From: Desertivirga xinjiangensis
GTDB lineage: Bacteria; Bacteroidota; Bacteroidia; Sphingobacteriales; Sphingobacteriaceae
Assembly (NCBI RefSeq): GCF_024436435.1
Contig: NZ_JAFMZP010000002.1
Span: 744,001-808,000 of the forward strand
Direction of reading: 5' to 3'
Length of the DNA: 64,000 nucleotides
Shown here piece after piece: positions 16,513-25,923 of the stretch. The translations under genes and the position numbers were made by a program. The notes under the pieces are model-generated. The model had not been told where the DNA came from and ran no database searches. It saw nothing but the letters and a program-made list of their open reading frames with translations. Each line of letters begins with the position of its first letter. Within the stretch, counting starts at the first letter, position 1.

Positions 16513-16553
16513 TGCTTAGGCAAGAGGTCCTGAAACAAGTTCAGGATGACGAA
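16513..16553. repeat. Partial copy of a dispersed intergenic repeat
   Basis: About 41 bp nearly identical to 45626-45666, differing at one base in the core. It includes the dyad tcctgaa-acaag-ttcagga and ends atgacgaag. Only the right-hand part of the longer element at 45581-45664 is present here, directly after the doubtful short gene. Confidence 0.7.
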
Positions 16554-16586
16554 GAAACGGTGTTGAGTATATATAACAATTGCCTG

Positions 16587-16835
16587 TTATACCTCATGTC
16601 TTTGATAAGCCAGATGGAAATCATTGTTCATGCTTTTAAATCTCCCGACCACAGTTGCAATAAACTCTTCATCGAGTAATTGAAAAACTCCGTCAAGGCC
16701 TCCTGTAACGTCCATTTCAGAGAGCTTAAAAGTTTGCTCCAGAACACCTTGTTCAAATTTGATAACGAACTTCATGTTCATGGAAAATATGGTGATTTTG
16801 CAATCGGGGCGCGGTAGTTCTGCTACAACTCTCAT
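16587..16835 (-). CDS. Small conserved protein of unknown function
   Basis: This is an 82-residue soluble protein starting MRVVAELPRPDCKITIFS. Its composition is that of a real protein: alternating beta-type segments (KITIFSMNMKFVIKFE), then LEQTFKLSEMDVTGG and a helical end with FIATVVGRFKSMN. I recall similar small proteins in other Sphingobacteriaceae, also without a function. There is no signal peptide or catalytic motif. It lies 28 bp after the CrtA-like gene on the same strand, so the two may be co-transcribed. Confidence 0.65.
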   Translation of the reverse strand: MRVVAELPRPDCKITIFSMNMKFVIKFEQGVLEQTFKLSEMDVTGGLDGVFQLLDEEFIATVVGRFKSMNNDFHLAYQRHEV

Positions 16836-16863
16836 AGTTAATACTTTCTAATCTTTATATTTT

Positions 16864-17559
16864 TTAAATTTTTCCTTCCAAAGGATTGATGCCGTTTATG
16901 GTCCCTGTGCAGGAGAGAGTTTTGAACCGAGCAAACAACTCTTCGCTGTACCAGTTTTCCTGCCGTGTCTTTTTAATTACCTCGGTATGCTCTTTTGAAC
17001 CATAGGCGAATGCTTTTACAGAATCAGTATTTTCCCATAAAGAAAAGGTTGCCTGCCTGTAATAGGGGGCTTCTCCAATACCGAAGGAAGTGATATAGCC
17101 TGGTGAAGTATGCATTAAGCGGCTTACCTTGTCAACATTTTGCCAAAAGTTTTTAAGGCGGTTAAGCCGGATCGTTGCTCTTGTCAGTACTGCAACTGGC
17201 CCGTTTAATTCCGTAGATTCCGTTGAATCGAAAGGCTCTTTGTTGTCCCATTTTCCACGGCTTGCTACCGGAATACAGAGTATGGTAAATGTCTCATTGC
17301 AAAATTTCTTCCACCAGCCAGATATAAATGAGTGCTTTTGAAATTTGTTAAACTCATCTTGGTTGTTCCATACCGCAAGTAAGGCCCATTGCTGTAGATC
17401 AGGTTTAATGCTAAACGATCCGTTTTTGCCGCAGCCCATCAATTTCCAAAACTTGCAAGCCGGATTCAGCCATAACGGAAGCCTGTGGATTGCCATGGCT
17501 AAAAAAGCAAGCGGAATGAGAGCTTTTTTATAACGGACAATAGTGAGCGATAGAAGCAT
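16864..17559 (-). CDS. CrtA-like (spheroidene monooxygenase family) protein
   Basis: This 231-residue protein matches the CrtA-type family in its conserved blocks: FWKLMGCGKNGSF, QQWALLAVW, GPVAVLTRATIR, GEAPYYRQATFSLWE and SKEHTEVIKKTRQENWYSEE. CrtA oxidises the carotenoid spheroidene in phototrophs and adopts a ferredoxin-like (ABM/Dabb-like) fold. No other carotenoid gene is nearby, so carotenoids are not assured as substrate here. The N-terminus is hydrophobic (about 14-25) but is probably not a signal peptide. Length is normal for the group. It is followed by the 82-residue protein gene. Confidence 0.75.
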   Translation of the reverse strand: MLLSLTIVRYKKALIPLAFLAMAIHRLPLWLNPACKFWKLMGCGKNGSFSIKPDLQQWALLAVWNNQDEFNKFQKHSFISGWWKKFCNETFTILCIPVASRGKWDNKEPFDSTESTELNGPVAVLTRATIRLNRLKNFWQNVDKVSRLMHTSPGYITSFGIGEAPYYRQATFSLWENTDSVKAFAYGSKEHTEVIKKTRQENWYSEELFARFKTLSCTGTINGINPLEGKI

Positions 17560-17672
17560 TTGGCGATAGTAGAAAAAAAATGTGATAACAGCAATAAATA
17601 CGTTTCTATGTCTGAAAACAATCTAAAGTAACACAAGTTAATTAGTGATTGCTTAAATGTTATACTATATAT

Positions 17673-17864
17673 ATGTCAGGAGATTTTTTCACCGTGTTAA
17701 TTGATAATAAACCTACAAGGTTTGAGAAAAAGAGAGTAGTCGCCATTGAACCGTATGAGTTTGGTGCCAAAATTACTATTGAGGCTTCGCATACAGAGGA
17801 AGAACCTATTCTCTATTTTACATCTGAATCGTATGAAGAGGTTGTTAGGTCTTATTCTTCGTAG
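17673..17864 (+). CDS. Small hypothetical protein
   Basis: A predicted 63-residue acidic protein from the ATG at 17673 (MSGDFFTV). It is rich in beta-type segments and ends ESYEEVVRSYSS. No domain was recognised. The eight codons upstream of this ATG are also open but are AT-rich and look like leader. The gene stands alone between the divergent CrtA-like gene and amtB. Confidence 0.5.
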   Translation: MSGDFFTVLIDNKPTRFEKKRVVAIEPYEFGAKITIEASHTEEEPILYFTSESYEEVVRSYSS

Positions 17865-18049
17865 GTTTTGATGTATTTTTTCTTGATTCCGTTAGTTTTC
17901 GCCTGCGTGTTTTTTTGGTTTCTTGAATAATTGATACAATTTTACGTGTTTTTACTACAATATATGATTGTTTTTTTAGTTAATCGTTGTTTTTGTGGTA
18001 ATATTTTGTCATTTTTATATTTTATATAGAGAAAACATAATTTTTAAAC

Positions 18050-19357
18050 ATGAAAAAAGTATTACCTTTTGTTTTATTACTGGTAGCCGTGGTTTTGGCT
18101 CTTGTTTTTCCCTCTGTTGAGCCGGTAACTGTGGCTGATGCTACTTTCGACACTGGAGATACCGCATGGATGTTAGTTTCCACTGCATTGGTATTATTAA
18201 TGACTCCTGGCTTAGCTTATTTTTACGGGGGGATGGTGCGGAAAAAAAATGTTATTTCCACCATGCTGCAGAGTCTTGTCTGTATGGGGCTGATCACGGT
18301 TCTTTGGGTGATCTTTGGTTTCAGCCTTGCATTTGGTGAAGATATTGGCGGATTAATTGGAAATCCGGCAACTTTCTTTATGATGAAAGGAATGCTTGGA
18401 AATCAGGCCTGGCCGCTGGCTCCCACTATACCATTAGTATTGTTTGCGATGTTCCAGTTAAAATTTGCAGTAATTACTCCTGCTCTAATCACTGGTGCAT
18501 TTGCAGAACGGATCAGGTTCAATTCATATCTAATTTTCTTGTGCTTGTTTATGATCGTAATCTATGTTCCCCTTGCTCATGCTACATGGCATCCTGAGGG
18601 GATTTTATTCCAAAAAGGTGTACTTGATTTTGCGGGAGGAACAGTTGTACATATGTCTGCAGGCTGGGCGGCTTTAGCTTCGGCACTGTTTTTAAAGAAA
18701 CGTACTACGCCTGCACATACACCTGCAAGGGTTTCTTATGTGATCCTTGGAACCGGCTTACTATGGTTCGGTTGGTTTGGTTTTAATGCAGGATCAGCGG
18801 TAGGAGCGGGCGCATTAGCCGCCACGGCCCTGGCTACTACAACTACAGCTTCTGCTGCTGCAGCTATGGCCTGGATTTTCTTTGATATATTCCGGGGAAA
18901 GAAACCTTCAGCAATGGGTGCCTGTATAGGTGCTGTGGTGGGTTTGGTTGCGATTACCCCAGCCGCAGGTTTTGTTACTGTTCCCCATTCTTTGGTAATA
19001 GGTGTTGTTGCGGCCGTGATCAGTAACCTGGTTGTTTTATGGCGTACACGCACCAATATTGACGATACACTTGATGTATTTCCTTGCCACGGTGTAGGCG
19101 GTATGGTAGGTATGCTGTTAACTGGTGTGTTTGCTCATCAGAATGTGAATGCCGGTAACACTACAGGAAACGGTCTTTTTTATGGCGAAACTAAATTGTT
19201 TTTAACTCATTTGGTTGCACTTGTGGTGGTTTCTGTATTTGCCTTTGTTGGTTCGTATATACTCCTGGTTATTACCAATGCCATTAGTCCTCTTAGGGTG
19301 AGTGCGGAAGATGAAGAAGCCGGACTTGACCTTAGTCAGCATGATGAAGAACTGTAG
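18050..19357 (+). CDS. amtB: Ammonium transporter 1
   Basis: This is an inner-membrane Amt/Rh-family ammonium channel of 435 residues with 11 predicted core helices after an N-terminal signal-like helix. The two pore histidines are present: His201 in TVVHMSAG and His347 in PCHGVGG. The signature DFAGGTVVH is intact. The C-terminal tail ends in an acidic, Asp/Glu-rich stretch that in the family contacts PII proteins, but no glnK lies beside it. A rho-independent terminator follows at once. A close paralogue lies at 38582-39895 on the other strand. The long AT-rich leader (about 185 bp) probably carries the promoter. Confidence 0.95.
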   Translation: MKKVLPFVLLLVAVVLALVFPSVEPVTVADATFDTGDTAWMLVSTALVLLMTPGLAYFYGGMVRKKNVISTMLQSLVCMGLITVLWVIFGFSLAFGEDIGGLIGNPATFFMMKGMLGNQAWPLAPTIPLVLFAMFQLKFAVITPALITGAFAERIRFNSYLIFLCLFMIVIYVPLAHATWHPEGILFQKGVLDFAGGTVVHMSAGWAALASALFLKKRTTPAHTPARVSYVILGTGLLWFGWFGFNAGSAVGAGALAATALATTTTASAAAAMAWIFFDIFRGKKPSAMGACIGAVVGLVAITPAAGFVTVPHSLVIGVVAAVISNLVVLWRTRTNIDDTLDVFPCHGVGGMVGMLLTGVFAHQNVNAGNTTGNGLFYGETKLFLTHLVALVVVSVFAFVGSYILLVITNAISPLRVSAEDEEAGLDLSQHDEEL

Positions 19358-19394
19358 TTTTGCGATTCTGTAATCCTAAATCCATGATTAATGG

Positions 19395-19420
19395 AAAAAC
19401 CCGCTTACGTGGGTTTTTTT
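19395..19420 (+). terminator. Rho-independent terminator after amtB
   Basis: The arms aacccgc and gtgggtt pair (one wobble) around a short loop and are followed by a run of seven T. It lies about 40 nt after the amtB stop. Confidence 0.8.
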
Positions 19421-19487
19421 GTTGCCAGTGTTGTTTTATTTTTAAACTTTTGGGGAGGAATATTTTTCTCATTAAAAAGATCAACCG

Positions 19488-20057
19488 ATGTTATCAAAAT
19501 TTAGTAGTAAACATTTTGCAGCAGTTGCATTGACTGTAAGTATGCTCAGTTTTTCTTGTTCAAGTTTAAAAGGAGGCGCTAAAAAGGAAGCAAAAGCTAA
19601 TATAGCTTCAACTAAGACAGGTGTTCCGGGAAGCGGAACCATTAGTTTTGTTCAGAAAGGATCGGAGGTAGAAATGAAGCTTGATATCAGTTTCCCTTCT
19701 AAAGCTAATAAGTCAGTCGCCGTCCATATTCATGAGCATGGTGATTGTGGCAATGAAGGTAATGCAGCTCACGGGCATTGGAATCCTACGAAAAGTAAAC
19801 ATGGCAAATGGGGTAGTGCCGAATTTCATTTGGGAGATATAGGCAACGTACAGCTTGATGCCTCCGGAAAAGGTTCACTTGAGATAAAAACAGACAAATG
19901 GTCTGTTGGTACTGGTGCAGATAATGATGTTACAGGAAAAGGTTTGATTGTTCATGATGGAGTGGACGACTATGTTACACAGCCTACAGGAAATGCCGGC
20001 TCGAGAATTGGTTGCGGTGTAATTGAGTTAGCTTCCAGCAGGGTAAATAGCCTGTAA
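19488..20057 (+). CDS. sodC: Superoxide dismutase [Cu-Zn], lipoprotein
   Basis: This is a periplasmic or surface enzyme that dismutates superoxide to oxygen and peroxide. The 189 residues include a signal peptide with lipobox Cys24 (SFSC). Metal ligands are visible: His80 and His82 (VHIHEHGDC), the bridging-type His at 95-97 (AHGHWNP), His105, His114 and Asp117 (FHLGD), and the copper His156 (VHDGVDDY). Cys87 and Cys176 can form the conserved disulfide, and Arg173 guides the substrate. All essential features are present. It stands alone between amtB and guaB and ends with its own strong terminator. Confidence 0.94.
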   Translation: MLSKFSSKHFAAVALTVSMLSFSCSSLKGGAKKEAKANIASTKTGVPGSGTISFVQKGSEVEMKLDISFPSKANKSVAVHIHEHGDCGNEGNAAHGHWNPTKSKHGKWGSAEFHLGDIGNVQLDASGKGSLEIKTDKWSVGTGADNDVTGKGLIVHDGVDDYVTQPTGNAGSRIGCGVIELASSRVNSL

Positions 20058-20066
20058 ACATTAGTT

Positions 20067-20103
20067 AAAAAACCTGTAAGTTTTTTGAAACTTACAGGTT
20101 TTT
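20067..20103 (+). terminator. Rho-independent terminator after sodC
   Basis: The arms aacctgtaag and cttacaggtt form a perfect stem around a T-rich loop and are followed by TTTTT. It is flanked by A-run and T-run and lies about 10 nt after the stop. The symmetry may let it act in both directions. Confidence 0.88.
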
Positions 20104-20209
20104 CCATTTTGTATGACCTGGTATTGCGCCAGTAATGCGTAGAAATGTAAATTAGATGTTAATTTTCGCGCTGCATGACTGCATATTAGCGATTGCTGCT
20201 TCAAACAAC

Positions 20210-20240
20210 TTGTCAGGAAGGTCGAAAACAACTATCTTTG
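20210..20240 (+). promoter_or_regulatory. guaB promoter (TTG-N20-TATCTTTG)
   Basis: A -33 TTG at 20210-20212, a 20-bp spacer and an exact -7 TATCTTTG at 20233-20240, 27 nt before the guaB ATG. This fits the primary sigma consensus of Bacteroidota. Confidence 0.65.
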
Positions 20241-20252
20241 CCCGGCAAATAA

Positions 20253-21737
<1,485 letters not shown>

Positions 21738-21835
21738 GTTGGGTTGATTGGTTGAATTTCGTTTAACGTTAAACCTTGTTGGGAAAGGGACATTATTGCA
21801 CACACGAGTCGCGTGCCAAAGTTGGCTTATTATCC

Positions 21836-21917
21836 TTTATCGGCTAATGATCCGATATTGTCATTTATCGGGCAATCACCCGATATTTGTATTTATCGGC
21901 TAAAAGACCGATATTTA
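21836..21917 (+). promoter_or_regulatory. Three 28-bp-spaced dyads TATCGG-N8-CCGATA before satD
   Basis: Three near-identical units begin at 21836, 21864 and 21892, exactly 28 bp apart. Each is TTTATCGG, eight variable bases, CCGATATT. All six half-sites are identical. The last unit ends 4 nt before the satD start codon. This looks like an operator array for a dimeric regulator, possibly SatD itself through its C-terminal helix-turn-helix, or three RNA hairpins in the leader. See findings. Confidence 0.7.
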
Positions 21918-21921
21918 TTGA

Positions 21922-22527
21922 ATGATAAGTGTAATCACAGGAGATGTCATCAATTCGCGGCAGGCAAAGTCACCTCAAAGTTGGTTGCCGGTTTTAAAAG
22001 GCGCACTTTCCCGGAACAACATTTGGGAAATTTACCGGGGCGATAGTTTTCAGGCTGAAGATAGTCCTGAAGAAGCCCTGCTTAAAGCTATCTACATTAA
22101 AGCCAATATTAAAACCCTTAAAAATATCGATGTCCGTATTGCAATCGGCATCGGCTGTAAGGATTATAATGGCTCAAGTCCAGGCGAGTCAAACGGGCAG
22201 GCTTTTATATTATCAGGTGAAAAGTTCGAACTACTAAAAAAGGAGCGGCTTACTTTAGCGCTTCATAGCCCCTGGCCCGATCTTGATTATGAAATGAATA
22301 TTGCTATCCGGCTTGCGCTGATAGCAATGGATAACTGGGGGCAAGTGGCAGCCGAAACGGTTAAGCTTGCTATTGAGCATCCTGAAGCTTCACAACAAGA
22401 GTTAGCTGAGATCTCCGGAAGATCGCAGTCCTCGGTAAGCGAGGCTTTAAAACGCGCCAGCTTCTCTGAAATAATGGAGCTGAATGATCTTTACCAAAAG
22501 AAACTAAACCTCTTTATCTCTGCCTGA
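21922..22527 (+). CDS. SatD-family protein with C-terminal HTH
   Basis: This 201-residue protein opens MISVITGDVINSRQ, the hallmark of the SatD family. The N-terminal part (about 1-140) holds conserved GDVI, RGDSFQ and IGIG segments like those of nucleotide-cyclase-related folds. The C-terminal part (about 150-190) is a helix-turn-helix with SQQELAEISGRSQSSVSEAL. It should therefore bind DNA, and its ligand is unknown. The last base of its stop region overlaps the start of the DUF3307 gene (TGATGG), so the pair is translationally coupled, an association that recurs in Bacteroidota. Three dyads lie directly upstream and are natural candidate binding sites. Confidence 0.8.
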   Translation: MISVITGDVINSRQAKSPQSWLPVLKGALSRNNIWEIYRGDSFQAEDSPEEALLKAIYIKANIKTLKNIDVRIAIGIGCKDYNGSSPGESNGQAFILSGEKFELLKKERLTLALHSPWPDLDYEMNIAIRLALIAMDNWGQVAAETVKLAIEHPEASQQELAEISGRSQSSVSEALKRASFSEIMELNDLYQKKLNLFISA

Positions 22528-23246
22528 TGGATATATTCTTAATAAAACTGCTCATCGCACATTTTTTGGGGGATTTCTTTCTACAACCCGATTCCTGGGT
22601 TGTAGAAAAAGAAGCTAAGAAACTCAGGTCGCTGAAGTTGTACCTGCATGTGCTTATTCATGGAGGCTTGGTAATGTTATTACTTGCTGATCTGAACTAT
22701 TGGCGTCAGGCGGTGGCAATCCTGGTGCTGCATGGGTTGATTGATACCGTAAAACTTCTTTTTCAGAGATCATCGACCAAAAGGACCTGGTTCTTTGCCG
22801 ACCAGGTGTTGCACCTGATTTCCATCCTGGCAGTTTGGTATTTGAGCACGAATCCGGTTCTGAGTTTCGACTATTTGAGCAAAGAGGCTTTTTGGATAGC
22901 CGCCCTTGGAATATTATTCTTGTCCTACCCAACATCTCTTATCATTAAAACCCTCATCGCAAAATGGACTCCGAACTATTTGCCGACACAACCGGCGGGA
23001 AGTGTTGCATCCTTGCAAAGTGCAGGCAAATATATTGGAATGATGGAGCGTCTGCTGGTATTACTTTTTGTTTATACCAATCACTGGGAGGCCGTAGGTT
23101 TCTTGATAGCAGCGAAATCGATATTCAGGTTTGGCGATCTTAAAGAAGGAAATGATCTGAAATTAACAGAGTATATATTGATCGGCACTTTTTTAAGCTT
23201 TGGAATTGCGATTGTTGTGGGTATGGTGTGTGTGAATTTGGTATAA
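22527..23246 (+). CDS. DUF3307 membrane protein, SatD partner
   Basis: This is a 239-residue inner-membrane protein with about six hydrophobic helices. The N-terminus IAHFLGDFFLQPDSW and the following HVLIHG and LHGLIDTVK are characteristic of DUF3307. The conserved His and Asp residues inside membrane segments (HFLGDF, HxxIHG, HGLID) hint at metal or substrate binding, which is inference. No function is established. It is coupled to the SatD gene through a 1-base overlap. Confidence 0.8.
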   Translation: MDIFLIKLLIAHFLGDFFLQPDSWVVEKEAKKLRSLKLYLHVLIHGGLVMLLLADLNYWRQAVAILVLHGLIDTVKLLFQRSSTKRTWFFADQVLHLISILAVWYLSTNPVLSFDYLSKEAFWIAALGILFLSYPTSLIIKTLIAKWTPNYLPTQPAGSVASLQSAGKYIGMMERLLVLLFVYTNHWEAVGFLIAAKSIFRFGDLKEGNDLKLTEYILIGTFLSFGIAIVVGMVCVNLV

Positions 23247-23272
23247 TATCCTTTGCGAGGAATTAGTTTTTA

Positions 23273-23285
23273 GCACACGCGTGCC
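23273..23285. repeat. Short palindromic GC-rich motif
   Basis: The sequence gcacacgcgtgcc lies between the convergent DUF3307 and glycosyltransferase genes. Closely related motifs occur at 481, 21798, 32731 and 45498. Confidence 0.45.
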
Positions 23286-23320
23286 GGGTATGCCTAACTG
23301 TTCCTTTCACAAATCAATGT

Positions 23321-24049
23321 TTATTTATACTTCCGGAACCAACTTGTGATCTTCATTTGAATAACCCCTAAAAAGGCTTCTCTAAAGATCTTAGTGCTCA
23401 TCTTGGAGGTACCCTCCGTTCTGTCGGTGAAGATGATGGGAACCTCAACTACCCTAAACCCATGTTGTATGGCAGTAAATTTCATTTCTATTTGAAATGC
23501 ATACCCTACAAAACGGATTTTATTTAGGTTAATAGTGCTTAACACTTTTCGCCGATAGCATTTAAATCCGGCGGTGGCGTCCTGAATATTTATTCCTGTA
23601 ATAAACCGAACATAAACTGATGCAAAATACGACATCAGTACCCTGTCCATGGGCCAGTTCACCACATTTACTCCTTTAATATACCTTGACCCAATAGCTA
23701 CGTCGGCATCTGCTAAACAGGCTTCTCTCAAGCGTACCAGATCTTCGGGATTATGCGAAAAATCAGCATCCATCTCAAAGATAAATTCGTATGTATGTTG
23801 CAATGCCCATTGGAAACCATGGATATAAGCAGTGCCTAAACCAAGTTTGCCGCTGCGTTCCTCAATATGAAGCTTACCGGCAAACTCGCCCTGTAAGTGC
23901 TTAACTATGGAAGCTGTGCCGTCAGGAGAACCGTCATCAATAATAAGAATATGAAATGAATGAGTTAATGAAAATACCTTACGGATTATTTTTTCGATAT
24001 TTTCCTTCTCATTATATGTAGGAATTATTACAAGACTGTCTGATAGCAC
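23321..24049 (-). CDS. Polyprenol-phosphate mannosyltransferase-like GT2
   Basis: This 242-residue family 2 glycosyltransferase is of the dolichyl-phosphate mannose synthase type. It transfers a sugar from a nucleotide donor to a polyprenyl phosphate carrier at the inner membrane. Diagnostic segments are VIIPTYNEKENI near the start, IIDDGSPDGTA, and the metal-binding MDADFSHNPED. DATAGFKCYRR and the ending TDRTEGTSKMS fit the same group. There is no C-terminal membrane domain, so it belongs to the soluble subclass. The start is a GTG at 24049. The next gene upstream on this strand begins 97 bp away beyond the POT gene end. Confidence 0.88.
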   Translation of the reverse strand: MLSDSLVIIPTYNEKENIEKIIRKVFSLTHSFHILIIDDGSPDGTASIVKHLQGEFAGKLHIEERSGKLGLGTAYIHGFQWALQHTYEFIFEMDADFSHNPEDLVRLREACLADADVAIGSRYIKGVNVVNWPMDRVLMSYFASVYVRFITGINIQDATAGFKCYRRKVLSTINLNKIRFVGYAFQIEMKFTAIQHGFRVVEVPIIFTDRTEGTSKMSTKIFREAFLGVIQMKITSWFRKYK

Positions 24050-24145
24050 GGAATATTATTAAGACAGCAAAAGTAAATTTAAAAAGTATAAAAGAAAACC
24101 CCGGGCAGATTTACCAGGGGTTAAATTATGTTAAAGTTTAAAAAA

Positions 24146-25906
24146 CTAGTGGACTCCGTGCATTAGTTTCTTCAGAAGCGGTGTTAGCAGCATAATGAAT
24201 ATCCCCAATCCAACCGGGATGAGGGTGAAGATCAGGAAGAATGTCGACATCGAATATTGTGCGGTGATCTGATCGATCATACCACCCATAGTACCTGCAA
24301 TTTTATTACCGATGGCTATCGCCAGATACCAGATCCCGAACATTATGGCGATCATTCGTCCTGGTACCAATTTGCTGACATACGACAAGCCAACCGGCGA
24401 AATGCATAATTCACCCATAGTATGAAAGAAGTAAGCCAGAACAAGCCAGATCATACTTACAGATGCCACTTTCGCTCCCTGAGGGATATCGGATGCGCCA
24501 AAGGCTAATACTGCAAAGCCTGTGCCCAGTAATATCATGCCAAATCCATTCTTAAACGTAGCAAATGGATTGTATTTACTTTCCCAAATCCTGGAAATAA
24601 GGGGAGCACAAGAGATGATGAACAAAGCATTTAATATCCCAAACCAGGTCGCGGGAACCTCAGCTTTAACATCATAATACTGGCTTTTTAGCATGTAGAT
24701 CACCAGCACCCAGATAATAAGAAAGCCAGATGCTAATATAATGTTGCCGGTGGCAAATCTTTTAAAGGTGTTTAAGAACAACTTAAACAGCACATAAGTG
24801 ATAATGACTAAGGGGATAACCGTAATAAGCGTGTTTACAATATTAAAAACTAATTTATAATTCCCTTCCAGTACTCTTGCGGTATAATCTTTGGCAAAGA
24901 TGGTCATTGAACCTCCAGCCTGCTCAAAACTTGCCCAGAAAAATATGGTGATAAATGCCAGGATGATCACGGCGATCATTTTGTCTCGCAACACCGGTGT
25001 GTATTGTGATATCCTTTTTATCAGGATAAAAATAAAGAGCGCCAACGCAAGCACAATGGCAAAATTGTCACCGCTTACTCCGGCTACCGAAAAGTTAAAA
25101 ACATTCAGGGATGTAATTTTAGAAACCGGATCATTTATCACCCAAACAAGACCTATAACAGAGATCAGGGCTATGAGAACCAGATCAAACTTTGAAAAAG
25201 GGTTACGTTGTGCTTCATCAGGGTGCTCGATTTCTTTTGATTCAGTATTATTAACCGGCTTTAAGCCAATGTCGCCAAAGATGTTTTGGGTGAAATAGAA
25301 CTGAAGCATTCCAACAAACATAAATATACCAGCTAATCCAAAGCCGTAGGTCCATCCCCAATCCGGGCTTTCTCCAATGTATCCGCAAAGGAGCATACCT
25401 AAGAAGGCTCCTGAATTTACTCCCATGTAGAAGATGGTATACGCACCATCTTTCTTTTCAGGATGGTTTTTGTACATCTGTGACAAAACAGAGGTCATGT
25501 TAGGTTTGAAGAAACCATTGCCCAGCACTAATAATCCTAGGCCTATGTACATAAATATGGGGTTGAATTCTAAAGCCATGGAGGCATGCCCGCAGGTCAT
25601 AAGAAATGCGCCGACAATAACTGCCCAGCGGTATCCTATTATCCTGTCGGCAATATAGCCTCCCAGGATAGGCGTTAGGTAGGCCAGGGACGTGTATGAT
25701 CCATAAATGGCAAGAGCGTTCTCCCGCGGCCAACCCCAACCTGGATTGTCGCCAAACATAGATGAAGTCAAAAATATAACAAGCAGCGCCCGCATTCCAT
25801 AATATGAGAAGCGTTCCCACATCTCTGTAAAGAAAAGGACAAATAATCCTTCAGGGTGTCCGAGTACCGTGGATTTAAAAAAGTTATCAGTGGTGTGTGT
25901 CGACAT
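24146..25906 (-). CDS. POT-family peptide transporter (second in operon)
   Basis: This is a proton-coupled oligopeptide transporter of the inner membrane, 586 residues, with 12 to 14 predicted helices. The substrate-pocket and proton motif EMWERFSYYGMRALL (ExxERFxYY) is intact, and FFKPNMTS and GELCISPVGLSYV are conserved POT segments. It lies 17 bp after a second POT gene that follows a dipeptidyl peptidase, so the operon couples peptide cleavage to uptake. It differs from its partner by a longer loop after helix 6 and a larger central insert. Confidence 0.93.
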   Translation of the reverse strand: MSTHTTDNFFKSTVLGHPEGLFVLFFTEMWERFSYYGMRALLVIFLTSSMFGDNPGWGWPRENALAIYGSYTSLAYLTPILGGYIADRIIGYRWAVIVGAFLMTCGHASMALEFNPIFMYIGLGLLVLGNGFFKPNMTSVLSQMYKNHPEKKDGAYTIFYMGVNSGAFLGMLLCGYIGESPDWGWTYGFGLAGIFMFVGMLQFYFTQNIFGDIGLKPVNNTESKEIEHPDEAQRNPFSKFDLVLIALISVIGLVWVINDPVSKITSLNVFNFSVAGVSGDNFAIVLALALFIFILIKRISQYTPVLRDKMIAVIILAFITIFFWASFEQAGGSMTIFAKDYTARVLEGNYKLVFNIVNTLITVIPLVIITYVLFKLFLNTFKRFATGNIILASGFLIIWVLVIYMLKSQYYDVKAEVPATWFGILNALFIISCAPLISRIWESKYNPFATFKNGFGMILLGTGFAVLAFGASDIPQGAKVASVSMIWLVLAYFFHTMGELCISPVGLSYVSKLVPGRMIAIMFGIWYLAIAIGNKIAGTMGGMIDQITAQYSMSTFFLIFTLIPVGLGIFIMLLTPLLKKLMHGVH

Positions 25907-25923
25907 ATTTTAGTTTAATCTTT

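Noticed and set aside
21836-21917. A small CRISPR array
   Set aside because: The three units have a 28-bp period, but each unit is a dyad with 8-bp variable centres and 8-bp linkers. There are no spacers of 30 bp or more and no cas genes.
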